Source: Methyloceanibacter caenitepidi (lineage in GTDB: Bacteria > Pseudomonadota > Alphaproteobacteria > Rhizobiales > Methyloligellaceae). From it: DNA of 64,000 nucleotides. The translations under genes and the position numbers were made by a program. The notes beneath the pieces were generated by a model. It worked only from the letters and a program-made list of their open reading frames with translations, made no database searches and had not been told where the DNA came from. Shown here piece after piece: positions 15,348 to 23,100 of this stretch (position 1 is its first letter; each line of letters begins with the position of its first letter). The DNA lies in the NCBI RefSeq assembly GCF_000828475.1, contig NZ_AP014648.1:620001-684000 (forward strand). Direction: 5' to 3'.

Positions 15348-15906
15348 CTGTTCCGCCTTTTGTCGCCCGCGGCTGGCCCAAATTTTAGAATGTAATTTGT
15401 CGGGGATTTTGGAAATGCGGAAAAAAGGGCGAGGGAGCCGTTTCGTGCTTCGGTATGATCCCGATCGGATCGCGGCGATCCTGGCCGGGGAGGCCGAGCG
15501 GCTGCACCACGTCCTGACCGTGGCGGCGCATAAAGGCGCGGCGGCGGCCAAGGCGAAACGGAAGGCGAGGCAACGTGCGTTTTGGAAACGCAAGACAGGG
15601 TGTCGGACGGGCCGGCTAATGGCGCTGCCAGGGTGGCAAGTCTTGGTGGCGCGGATGGAAGCGGGGCGATGGTACAGCCGGCCGGACTTGCGGCAGCTCA
15701 TTCCGGAATTTGCGGACGGCAGCGTGCGGGCGTGGGTGCATCAATATTTGTGGCCAATGGGCTTGATCGAGCGCGCGGAGAATGCGGCGTTCGATCGGAC
15801 GCGCGCGCCGGGCAGGCAAAGCGAATCGCAATGGCTTTACAGATTGGCGCCGGAAGGGGAGGCGCAGGCTAAGGCCTGGCGCGAGGCGTTGGGGCCTGAA
15901 TGCTAG
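15334..15906 (+). CDS. Hypothetical basic winged-helix-like protein after primase-helicase
   Basis: A 190-residue basic protein. Residues 22-45 (LSGILEMRKKGRG, then FVLRYDPDRI) resemble the linker VSGILETAKKSKRGLYRVRY in part 2 of the helicase, both in protein and in DNA (TCGGGGATTTTGGAAA shared). Residues 100-185 look like a winged helix (WYSRPDLRQLIPEFADGSVRAWVHQ in two pieces). ATG 15334 lies in the iteron hairpin, so binding there could control its expression; an internal ATG at 15415 is possible. An initiator or loader role is a guess. Confidence 0.6.
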   Translation: MSVVGCSAFCRPRLAQILECNLSGILEMRKKGRGSRFVLRYDPDRIAAILAGEAERLHHVLTVAAHKGAAAAKAKRKARQRAFWKRKTGCRTGRLMALPGWQVLVARMEAGRWYSRPDLRQLIPEFADGSVRAWVHQYLWPMGLIERAENAAFDRTRAPGRQSESQWLYRLAPEGEAQAKAWREALGPEC

Positions 15907-16142
15907 GCTGGGCGCAGCGAATAGCCGTGCTCGGCCATGCAACCCGCCATGGCAGCGTCTAGGTGGGCTGTCGTGGCTTGTGGGTTTAGGGCCTGTAGAG
16001 AATTAACGCGGCCTTCGCAAATCGTGATGATGCGGCGGCCTTGCGCTTCAGAGGCGCCTGCTTTGTGCCATGTGTAATTCGGGCCCGGTGTGGCGCAAGC
16101 GGCGACGGACAAGGCGAACAAGGCGGCAAAGGCGAGGCGCAT
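15903..16142 (-). CDS. Small lipoprotein
   Basis: A 79-residue protein with a lipoprotein signal: MRLAFAALFALSVAACATPG, lipobox Cys at residue 16. The mature part (about 63 residues) has two more Cys (ICEGR, AGCMAEHGY) that could form a disulfide. It is convergent with the preceding plus-strand gene, sharing a CTAG at the two stop codons. As a lysogen-expressed surface lipoprotein it could alter the host envelope, but nothing proves this. Confidence 0.65.
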   Translation of the reverse strand: MRLAFAALFALSVAACATPGPNYTWHKAGASEAQGRRIITICEGRVNSLQALNPQATTAHLDAAMAGCMAEHGYSLRPA

Positions 16143-16205
16143 GGGGCAGCCTTCCACAATTCAGCGTTGGCGTGGTTAACGAATACATGCAAAAGGGCAG
16201 CGCGC

Positions 16206-16382
16206 CTATCTCTTTTTTGGGGCTAGGCGGAACTCTTCCGCCCAGGTACGGGCGAGTGCGACCGGCACCAGCGCATCAATAAGGGCGAAGCGGGCGTCTT
16301 GGTGGATGATTTCAAAGATGCCGTTTTGTCTGCAACCGAGTGTTGGGATTTGACGAGGCGGCAAGTAAAGCACAGTCGACAT
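16206..16382 (-). CDS. Small hypothetical protein
   Basis: A 58-residue protein. A strong GGGGGAG RBS lies 8 nt before ATG 16382, which is why longer upstream starts were rejected. It contains no recognised motif; the C-terminal part (LIDALVPVALARTWAEEFRLA) is amphipathic. Confidence 0.55.
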   Translation of the reverse strand: MSTVLYLPPRQIPTLGCRQNGIFEIIHQDARFALIDALVPVALARTWAEEFRLAPKKR

Positions 16383-16699
16383 GGTGGCTCCCCCGCGAAT
16401 AGACTGATTGCGTCCGGGGTTTAGCAAACCGGCACTAGACGGCTCTCCGTGTCTTTGGGCAGGGCCTTGGACATGCACACGGAGACCCCGGACTAAAACA
16501 GTCGTTGCGGAGTGCCGAGCCATTTCGGAGGCGGTCGGCTAACCGCTAGTGCGAAGGGTTGCTAAACCCTATCGCAACGGTAGGGCGCGCTCTAAGCGCG
16601 GTCAAATCTTGATTCTTGGTACTTGACAGGCTAACCGGCGGAAAAACTAGGCTTTCCGCCGGTCGAAAGGGCCGATCTGCACAGTTAATTCCAGACGGG
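16383..16699. promoter_or_regulatory. 317-base gap with terminator and minus-strand promoter candidate
   Basis: No convincing gene is seen. A minus-strand promoter candidate is TTGACC (16600-16605 complement) with TACCGT (16577-16582 complement) 17 bp apart, reading towards the small gene at 16382. Several short inverted repeats (for example the CCGGGGTTT/AACCCCGG-like pair around 16413-16490) are also present. The terminator at 16634-16663 is listed separately. Confidence 0.35.
16634..16663 (-). terminator. Terminator-like hairpin after the ArdA operon
   Basis: An 11-bp perfect stem, ACCGGCGGAAA (16634-16644) with TTTCCGCCGGT (16653-16663), and an 8-nt loop. It lies just downstream of the last gene of the leftward block (16700-18515), so it probably ends that transcript; the following T content is modest. 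Confidence 0.6.
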
Positions 16700-16786
16700 C
16701 TACGTCCGAAAGAATGCCAGGCCCCAAAGGGCAGCGACAAGCAATGCCAGCAGGATCTTGGCGAGTAGGCGGAGCAGAGGGATCAT
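16700..16786 (-). CDS. 28-residue membrane peptide
   Basis: A very short gene encoding MIPLLRLLAKILLALLVAAL and eight further residues (WGLAFFRT): a single transmembrane helix with a short basic N-terminal part. Its ATG overlaps the upstream gene's stop as ATGA, the junction type used throughout this phage, and a terminator hairpin follows. These two facts support a real gene. Small single-span phage peptides often regulate host membrane proteins or act as toxins or holin-like factors; which applies is unknown. Confidence 0.6.
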   Translation of the reverse strand: MIPLLRLLAKILLALLVAALWGLAFFRT

Positions 16787-17265
16787 GGGGCGAGTCTTTC
16801 ACCACGCATGAACGCGATTCGGCGCAATGCTTGCTTGGGGGTCTTGAACGTCGCCCACGTTTCGCCGTTGTGGCTAACCCGAATCGGTGTTTCGCCATAG
16901 TGCATTGTGAAGGCGCCCCGATCGAATTGCGGGTGACGGTAAAGCCAACCGTGGCGCCCACGGATAGCCACAATGCAGCTATCCAAAATTGCGGGCCCGC
17001 CGTGCGATCGGCTGGATGCGATAATCAGGGGGATTTTGCACGGGCCCGTGCTTCGGTTGATTGTGCCGGCCACGCCGTATTCCTCCAGCCAAGCTTTTCC
17101 GGTCTCCGTGTCGCCGTAGAAAAGGCGGACGCGCTCGCCGTTAACGCGGGCTCGTTCCAGCGCACGTTTCACGTCATCAGGTGTCTTTTCGTTGAAATAG
17201 GTTCCGCCTTCGTGGCGTCGGAACGTGGCCGAGCCCTGTGTATAGGTCTCTTGTGCCTGTTGCAT
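16783..17265 (-). CDS. Unknown protein in ArdA operon
   Basis: A 160-residue protein. The segment FYGDTETGKAWLEEYGVAGTI, split by a short loop from STGPCKIPLIIASSRSHGGPAILDSCIVAI, matches a hypothetical family I have seen on plasmids and phages near antirestriction genes; no function is known to me. The C-terminus (VSHNGETWATFKTPKQALRR) looks like a second small domain. The leader TTAGGAGATTCACAG before the ATG is identical to that of the ArdA gene. Confidence 0.7.
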   Translation of the reverse strand: MQQAQETYTQGSATFRRHEGGTYFNEKTPDDVKRALERARVNGERVRLFYGDTETGKAWLEEYGVAGTINRSTGPCKIPLIIASSRSHGGPAILDSCIVAIRGRHGWLYRHPQFDRGAFTMHYGETPIRVSHNGETWATFKTPKQALRRIAFMRGERLAP

Positions 17266-17288
17266 CTGTGAATCTCCTAAGTCTCTAA

Positions 17289-17296
17289 TTTCTACA
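17289..17296 (-). promoter_or_regulatory. TGTAGAAA motif upstream of unknown ArdA-operon gene
   Basis: On the minus strand TGTAGAAATTAGAGACTTAG precedes the RBS of the gene at 17265. The same arrangement (GTAGAAATCAGAGACTTAG) precedes the ArdA gene. Confidence 0.5.
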
Positions 17297-17298
17297 AT

Positions 17299-17520
17299 CT
17301 AGGCCGAAACGTGGCCCTTGACGTTCAGGATATGATCGGCTGGGACGAAGATTCCATCGTGGCCGAAAGCGAGGGCGACGTAGCCCAAGGCGGGCGTGGC
17401 GCCAGTGCATGCGGCGAGCTCGCAACGGTAGAAGGGGTTATTGCTGAGAGGATCCGCGAAGGCGTCGCCCTCGAGGTCCACGAGGTCGCCAGGCTGGATC
17501 ATGTGCGCGGGGATTTTCAT
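17299..17520 (-). CDS. Small hypothetical protein in ArdA operon
   Basis: A 73-residue protein. IQPGDLVDLEGDAFADPL followed by CELAACTGAT and GHDGIFVPADHILNV suggests a small beta-barrel (SH3- or KOW-like) fold. ATG 17520 has a CAGGAG RBS. It lies between two unknown/antirestriction genes and is probably co-transcribed with them. Confidence 0.6.
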   Translation of the reverse strand: MKIPAHMIQPGDLVDLEGDAFADPLSNNPFYRCELAACTGATPALGYVALAFGHDGIFVPADHILNVKGHVSA

Positions 17521-17537
17521 CGGTTGAGTCTCCTGTC

Positions 17538-18047
17538 TCAGTAGCGGTTGAAAAACCACAGGGTCCCGTCTTCGGCGCGGCTTGTGATGTAATCAAAACG
17601 CAAGGCGCCGTCCCATGTGTGCTGCCAATCGATCGATATCCACGACGGGAAATTGTTCGGAACCGCGCCTGTCTCCTCTGCCAGATTGGCGGCAAAATCG
17701 GCCTCACTGTCGGCCGTGCCGGAAAAGGCGTCTTGCGCGTCTTCGATTGATGCGGCGTTGCCTGTTGCGTCTTGGTAGCGCGCGAGCATTTCGCGGTCTT
17801 CGTCGTTTAGATCGAGCCAGTCCCAAAGGTCATCGGCTAGGTGGCTTTCGCCGTAATACTCTTCAGGAAACCCGGAGTAGTCTTGGAACATCAATTCCGG
17901 ATCGGACTCGTCTTTGTGCAGCTCGCGGCAAGCTTCTATGAAAGACTCCTTGTCCGTGTAGTCTTCTAAGTCGAGCCATTTGCCGGCGATGCTGCCGGCG
18001 TTGTATTTGGCGTAGGTGCCGACATAGACCATTGGTGCATCTGACAT
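17538..18047 (-). CDS. ardA: ArdA-type antirestriction protein
   Basis: A 169-residue acidic protein, the usual ArdA length. VYVGTYAKYNAGSIAGKWLD near the start and ELMFQDYSGFPEEYYGES are the family's conserved blocks; the overall acidity, with Asp/Glu clusters through the middle, fits ArdA as a DNA mimic that blocks type I restriction-modification enzymes. It is preceded by the shared leader and a TGTAGAA-type motif. Expression from this early minus-strand operon at infection would protect incoming DNA. Confidence 0.9.
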   Translation of the reverse strand: MSDAPMVYVGTYAKYNAGSIAGKWLDLEDYTDKESFIEACRELHKDESDPELMFQDYSGFPEEYYGESHLADDLWDWLDLNDEDREMLARYQDATGNAASIEDAQDAFSGTADSEADFAANLAEETGAVPNNFPSWISIDWQHTWDGALRFDYITSRAEDGTLWFFNRY

Positions 18048-18070
18048 CTGTGAATCTCCTAAGTCTCTGA

Positions 18071-18078
18071 TTTCTACT
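18071..18078 (-). promoter_or_regulatory. GTAGAAA motif upstream of ardA
   Basis: Minus-strand reading AGTAGAAATCAGAGACTTAG, a one-base variant of the recurrent motif, followed by the AGGAGATTCACAG leader of ardA. Confidence 0.45.
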
Positions 18079-18080
18079 GG

Positions 18081-18515
18081 TTAGACGAGTTCAAGAATTG
18101 GTTGGGCCGTTGCTCCGGAGTAAATCGTGATGTTTCCGTGGTCGTTTACGAAGAGCCAATCGTGGTCTGCGATGCGGACCTCGTTTGGGTCCGACACGCG
18201 CGGCAATTCCGCTATCGAGTCCGTGTCTGGCCAAAACCCGAAGTCGGCGCCGTCGCCTTCGCGGGCCCCGAAGTAGCAATAGGGAGGCGCGAGCTCGGTT
18301 AGCGCATCGATCAAGCTATTGAGGATTTCTTGCGCGTCTTCCGATTCAGGGTCCGCGTCGATTGCCTCTTGGCACAAGTCCTCATAGGTTTGGCGATTGC
18401 CCGGATGGTCGACGCTATCGGCTAGAAAAGAAAGCTCGCCTACGAACGCCTCCAGCAAGTCTTCTGTGAGAAGCGTGCCTGTGCTGATCGACCCGACATA
18501 TGCAGTGTGTTTCAT
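18081..18515 (-). CDS. Acidic protein of unknown function, first gene of ArdA operon
   Basis: A 144-residue, very acidic protein (many Asp/Glu, for example EAIDADPESEDAQEIL). YCYFGAREGDGADFGFWPD and the DWLFVNDHGNITIY end are conserved-looking. Its acidity and operon position next to ArdA suggest another DNA-mimic or anti-defence protein, but this is inference. RBS and leader (AGGAGATTCACAG) match those of ardA and the 160-residue protein. Confidence 0.65.
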   Translation of the reverse strand: MKHTAYVGSISTGTLLTEDLLEAFVGELSFLADSVDHPGNRQTYEDLCQEAIDADPESEDAQEILNSLIDALTELAPPYCYFGAREGDGADFGFWPDTDSIAELPRVSDPNEVRIADHDWLFVNDHGNITIYSGATAQPILELV

Positions 18516-18536
18516 CTGTGAATCTCCTGTGCGGTG

Positions 18537-18567
18537 TTGACAATGTAGAAATTAACCACTTTCTACA
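18537..18567. promoter_or_regulatory. Palindromic operator-like site in divergent promoter region
   Basis: TGTAGAAA (18544-18551), 8 bp, then TTTCTACA (18560-18567): a perfect 24-bp palindrome of two motif copies. A TTGACA at 18537-18542 lies just upstream on the plus strand. The site separates the leftward ArdA operon from the rightward terminase small subunit, so one regulator could switch both. Confidence 0.6.
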
Positions 18568-18607
18568 CATACCCCAAATCACATTTTCGTGATAATTGTT
18601 GCAGGCA

Positions 18608-19093
18608 ATGAGACTTCCGAAGGCGATAAGAATTTCTGATCGGGAAGCCGAATTCGTTAAGGCAATCCTATCAGGAGCCAAACCGAACGAAGCGGCGACG
18701 CTTGCCGGGTACGGGAATCCGGCCGATGCGGCATCACGTTTGCTGCGGGCGCCCGCGGTACTGAACGCTCTGAATGTTGAGCTCGGACGCCTAGTTAGCG
18801 GGCGCCTTGTGCCGGCCGCCTTGCTGGCGCTTGAGGGTATCTTAGACGGCGGGCCAGCAATCTACGGCGAACGAGTCTTCGCGGATGTTGCGTTGAAAGT
18901 CGCCGCGATGGGCGGTTTTGTGCCGCCACGCCAGGCAGTTAGCCAAGACACGGCCGACAAGGATCCGGAGCAAATGACAGACGCAGAGCTGCGTGAAGCA
19001 TGCGACGTGCTTGAGGCTGAATTGGTGGGGCGTGCGAAGGATATCACGCCAAATAACAAGACAACGGACGCAGATTTGGCGGATTTGCTCTAG
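18608..19093 (+). CDS. Terminase small subunit (terS)
   Basis: A 161-residue protein. The N-terminal HTH-type region (EAEFVKAILSGAKPNEAATL, then AGYGNPADAASRLLRAPAVL) is the DNA-recognition domain of terminase_2-like small subunits; the C-terminal part is acidic and helical. It would recognise the packaging site. Unusually it lies about 7.2 kb upstream of the large subunit, with tail-fibre genes between. A strong hairpin at 19143-19185 follows. ATG 18608 chosen; TTG 18596 is possible. Confidence 0.75.
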   Translation: MRLPKAIRISDREAEFVKAILSGAKPNEAATLAGYGNPADAASRLLRAPAVLNALNVELGRLVSGRLVPAALLALEGILDGGPAIYGERVFADVALKVAAMGGFVPPRQAVSQDTADKDPEQMTDAELREACDVLEAELVGRAKDITPNNKTTDADLADLL

Positions 19094-19142
19094 TTCTTCT
19101 GCCTTTGGTAGGCAGCGCAAGGGGAAGCCAGGCCGATCGGGC

Positions 19143-19185
19143 GCCGGCGGGCAGTCGGTCCACCCCCTGGGAGGGGGCCGCCGGC
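19143..19185 (+). terminator. Large GC-rich stem-loop after terS
   Basis: Outer stem GCCGGCGG (19143-19150) with CCGCCGGC (19178-19185); inner stem CCCCC (19163-19167) with GGGGG (19173-19177). No T-run follows. It may end terS transcription or be a structural part of the packaging region. Confidence 0.5.
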
Positions 19186-19242
19186 TTGATCGCAAACCGC
19201 GTAACCTGAATCGACAGATTTTCGGTTTTAGAAAAGCTTTTA

Positions 19243-19287
19243 CCTCTTGCAAACAGTGCTTGATTGTCGGTAGGCACCGTTCTACAC
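19243..19287 (+). promoter_or_regulatory. Promoter copy 1 with CTTGCAAACAGTGCTTGA repeat
   Basis: A 21-bp sequence including CTTGCAAACAGTGCTTGA (19243-19263) is repeated exactly at 19801-19821. Each copy ends in a -35-like box (TTGATT here, 19260-19265), followed by CTACAC (19282-19287) 16 bp on as the -10. It would drive the two small genes at 19318-19799. Confidence 0.6.
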
Positions 19288-19317
19288 TTTCACCAAAGTA
19301 ACCGGTTGCAGATCCCG

Positions 19318-19638
19318 ATGGCCCTTACCCTACCCGAAACCGCCCAGCTCCTAGACGAACTGGCGAAAAGCCCCAAAGTACCTGAAGAGGTCCGTCAAGC
19401 CCTGGCCCCGAAGAACGGCCCCTCCGCCGCGGAGACTCTCAGAGCAGCCGTCCAATCCCGCGGTCTCTTCCGCGATGCGGCGCTCCGGCTCCTCGACATG
19501 GCCCAAGGCCGCTGGTCCCCATCCGGCATCTGCAAAATTTGTCTCGTCGACGAAGAGGGCAACCGCAAATGCTCAACTTTTTGCGCGGGCCTGCGCATGG
19601 AGTACGCCGACACCATCCTGAAGGAGAACCCGCTGTGA
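19318..19638 (+). CDS. Small protein with CxxC motifs
   Basis: A 106-residue protein: an N-terminal helical part (LPETAQLLDELAKSPKV) and a C-terminal CKICLVDEEGNRKCSTFC, likely a zinc site. It follows promoter copy 1 and its stop overlaps the next gene as GTGA. Function unknown. Confidence 0.6.
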   Translation: MALTLPETAQLLDELAKSPKVPEEVRQALAPKNGPSAAETLRAAVQSRGLFRDAALRLLDMAQGRWSPSGICKICLVDEEGNRKCSTFCAGLRMEYADTILKENPL

Positions 19639-19799
19639 CTTTTATGGCAATCGTCAATGAGGCGAAGCAGAAATTCAACGAATTCCAACCGCAGACAGTG
19701 AACGAGGCCGCGATCGATTCCCACATCGGCCAGTTGCTCGACAATCTGCGTATCGCCGCTGAAAATCTCGAGGAAGAGGTCGCGAAACGCGGCCCTTAA
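19635..19799 (+). CDS. Small helical protein
   Basis: A 54-residue protein (from GTG 19635 with AAGGAG 8 nt upstream). Amphipathic helix LDNLRIAAENLEEEVAKRG. Co-translated with the preceding gene through a GTGA overlap. Function unknown. Confidence 0.55.
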   Translation: MTFMAIVNEAKQKFNEFQPQTVNEAAIDSHIGQLLDNLRIAAENLEEEVAKRGP

Positions 19800-20150
19800 G
19801 CCTCTTGCAAACAGTGCTTGACACTGAGAACAGAGCCGTTCTACATTAACGACGCTACTGTTTGGGTCTCCCTAGTTGAAGCAGTAAGGACCGGGGGAGA
19901 CTTCCTGTTCGGTATTGCGTAAACCCCAACCCTCTCCCGGTCCCCCCTCCCCAAAAATCAGCCCATGATAGACGCAATCGTCCTCTCGCTGCTGGCCCTC
20001 GCGCTCGCCGCCATCCTCGATCGGAACCTGCCCCTGCGGTGAACGTGTAGAATTGTCATTGATCTACAGCGTCCGACAAGCTATTTTCTGAGCCGACGCT
20101 CGTAAGGCCGCTTCGCGAACGGCGCCCCCCCCTATCTCGCGAATAGCGCT
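19800..20150 (+). promoter_or_regulatory. Leader region of tail-fibre operon with promoter copy 2
   Basis: The 21-bp repeat (19801-19821) ends in TTGACA (19818-19823); 17 bp on is CTACAT (19841-19846), a good sigma-70-type promoter. Downstream, GGACCGGG-type sequence near 19888 pairs with CCCGGTCC near 19936 as a hairpin. A TGTAGA-N11-TCTACA inverted repeat lies at 20046-20068, and a TTCGCGAA pair lies just before the fibre gene. A long structured leader with two motif copies suggests regulated late transcription. Confidence 0.6.
19965..20042 (+). CDS. 25-residue hydrophobic leader peptide
   Basis: A short frame in the leader, MIDAIVLSLLALALAAILDR plus NLPLR: one hydrophobic helix with a short charged end. 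There is no strong RBS, so it may be a small membrane peptide or chance. Its place in an otherwise gene-free leader makes it worth keeping. Confidence 0.35.
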   Translation: MIDAIVLSLLALALAAILDRNLPLR

Positions 20151-23100
20151 ATGCCGCAGCCGCCGCAGTACGACCGCCAGTATAATTTTTCGAATTATCA
20201 GGCGCTAAATCCTTCCGAGCCGATTCCAGCGAATCAGGTTGATATCGAGTTCAACGAGATCAAGCAGACGCTCGATGCGATTCTGCAGAACCTTTCGTTG
20301 ATTCAACGGGACGACGGCGAGCTCGCGAACGATACCGTCGGCAACGACCAAATCTCCGCCGCCGTGTCTCTTGGTTTCGACGCGCCTGTCGAATGGACGC
20401 CGAATACCGTGTTCGCGCTCACGTCGACGGTGTTCCATGATGGGGTTTTCTATCGCGCAGCGAGTGCGCACACATCCGGCGAGACATTTGACGAGAACAA
20501 TTGGTTCGTCGTCGCCGACTTTACGATCATCAACACGGATCCCGGCATTCGCTGGACGTTTTCTGACAGCACAAACACCGGCGCCGATCCCGGCGATGGG
20601 TATTTGGCGTTCAACAACGCCGACCCGAGCATCGCGACTGCGATGGCGATCAGCAAGACCGGCACGGCACGGTCGGAGGACGTCGCGCCGGATGTCAGCG
20701 GGTGGCTCGAGGAGTGGGGCCGGTCCGAGAACGCCAATAAAGGCTATTTGCTCGTCAAAAAAGCGGGAAACAGCAGCAAATTCATCTCCCATGTTGTCGT
20801 GTCGATCTCCGATCAGACGGACTACTACCTCGTCACGTTGCGGTCGGACGGCGGCGCGGTGGACGGCTCGTTCGCCAATGACGAGGCGGTCAATGTCGAG
20901 TTTGTTCCGGCCGGCGAGCGCGGCACGTCGGCGGGCATTGCGTGGGACTTGGACGCGGCGAGCACGGACACGTCTACAACGCCGGGGGTCGGCGAGTGGC
21001 GCGCCAACAACGCAACGATCGAGAGCGCGACAGAGCTTGCCTTCGACGACCAGTCGGCGGAAATCGGCAACCCGGACTTTAGCGGCATATTGGACCGGTG
21101 GGCGGCGTCGCCCGCCAACCCAAAAGGCTACCTCTTCATCTCGAAAGCCGGCCGTGGCGATAAGCGGATTGAGTTCGATGTCACGGAAGTAACGGCCGAT
21201 TCCGGGTTCTATCGGGTGACGGTGGCGAACGGCGCGCGGGTTGGCACTTTCGCCGACGGGGATAGTTGCTCGATCCAATTTGTGCGCAGCGCGGATACTG
21301 ACATCACCAACGCGATGGCGCGCGATTTCGCGAACGCGACCGGCGTTGTGACCCCCGACCTGCTTGACGCTGCGGTTGCCGGCGGGCTCATCGACATCGG
21401 GTTCTCGTTTCCGTGGGACTTCTCGGCGCTGCCGAATGCGAATTGGCTGTACCGGGATGGGTCTACGATCGGCAAGGTCGGGTCCGGGGCCGATCACGAG
21501 GACGACGACTACCGGACGCTTTTCGACCTTTGCAAGGCGGAAGCCGGGTTGGGGAACGCCGGCACGGAAGATTTCGACGCAGGCGACACGGTGGCGTTGC
21601 CGGACAGCCGCGGCGTCGCGCTGTACGGCCGCGACAACATGGGGCAAGGCGCGGCGAACCGGCTTCAGAAGTCGACCACGATCAACACGACGAGCTCGTT
21701 GACGACTGCGACGGTGGCGTCGGCGACCGACCTTTGCGTCGGCATGTTCGTTCTGTCGGCCAATGTGCCGGCGGGGACGCTGATTTCGGCGATCAGCGGT
21801 ACGACGTTGACGCTTTCCCAGGCCGCTACGGCTACCGCGAGCGGCACGGCCGCGCGGTTCTCGATCATCAACGACCCGCAGGTGGCCGGGTCGGTTGGCG
21901 GTGCGCAGACGATTGCGCTGATCTTGGCGATGTTGGCCGCGCACTCGCACGGCGACGGCTCGTTGAGCTGGAACGGATCGGTTTCCGGGTCTGTGTCGCC
22001 GAATCCCCACGACCACAGGGTGTCGCGGGGCGACAGGCGCGACGACAAAAACGCCGCGTCGTCGGACGGCTCGACCTTCTGGACCTGGGACCAAAGCAAT
22101 TTCGATACGGACAGCAGGGCCATTAGCTGGTCTGGCTCTGTATCGGGGTCGATCAGCGGCAACACCGCATCGTCCGGGGGCGGGCAACCGCACCCGAATG
22201 TCGGGCCGGGTGCCGTCACGAACTGGATCATCTTGGCCAAGAAGACGGTCAACGACATTATCCCTATCGGCCTCGGCAACCGCTACTACCGGTTTTCGAC
22301 GGCGATCTCGGAGGCGGCGCCGGGCGACGGGTACGCCCGTGTCGATAATGCGGACCTGGCCTCCGCGACTGAGATATACATCGACGATGACGACTTCGAA
22401 GGCAATGACCTCGAGGCGCTTTTGTTGCGCATCGGCGCGTCCGATTCCGTCGATAAGGGCGAGTTTCAGATCACCAACCTGACGCAGCGCGGCAAGTTCG
22501 CGGTGTTTCGGATCGATGCGGCTGCGTCCGATCAAACCGGATATGTGAAGCTCGCTGTCACCTACATTACCGGATCCGGTACGGATAGCTTTGCCCAAGA
22601 CGACCGGCTCGCGTTGGTCGAACGCGCGACAGGTGACAAAGGCAACCGCGGGCTGGACCCCGGCGTTCGTTGGGATTTCGATATCTCAACGACGATGGCC
22701 GACCCCGGCACAGGCGACGTCCGGTTCAACAACGCGGCGCTCGCCAGTGTTTCGGAAATAGCGGTGTCGGCGACGTCGGCCGAGGCCGGTGGCCCCGACG
22801 TTTCCGATCTTGTGGCGTCGTGGGATGACAGCACCAACTCGGCCGACCGCGGCCGGTTGGTCTTCAAGAAGATTTCGGCGCCGGGTACGTTTGCTGCGTT
22901 CAAGATTGTCTCGGCCGTCACGGACAACACCGGGTGGCTCCGGTTTGATGTTTCGTATGTCACGAGTTCGGGATCGTTTTCGGACGCTGACGGTCTTGTG
23001 GCCGAGTTCTCGCCGTCAGGCAATGTGGGTGCGGCCGGCGGTTCCGGCGGTGGCGCGGCGTCGACGGTGCGCGCCGCGACGACGGGCAACATCACGATCT

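Noticed and set aside
16546..16740. Possible small minus-strand gene
   Set aside because: No RBS and no motif; it covers the terminator hairpin and promoter candidate of neighbouring units.
18544..18567. LexA/SOS box
   Set aside because: The alphaproteobacterial LexA site is GTTC-N7-GTTC; the palindrome here is unrelated.
20205..22598. 797-residue minus-strand frame
   Set aside because: Antisense to the tail fibre; Arg-rich translation of a GC-rich gene without motifs.
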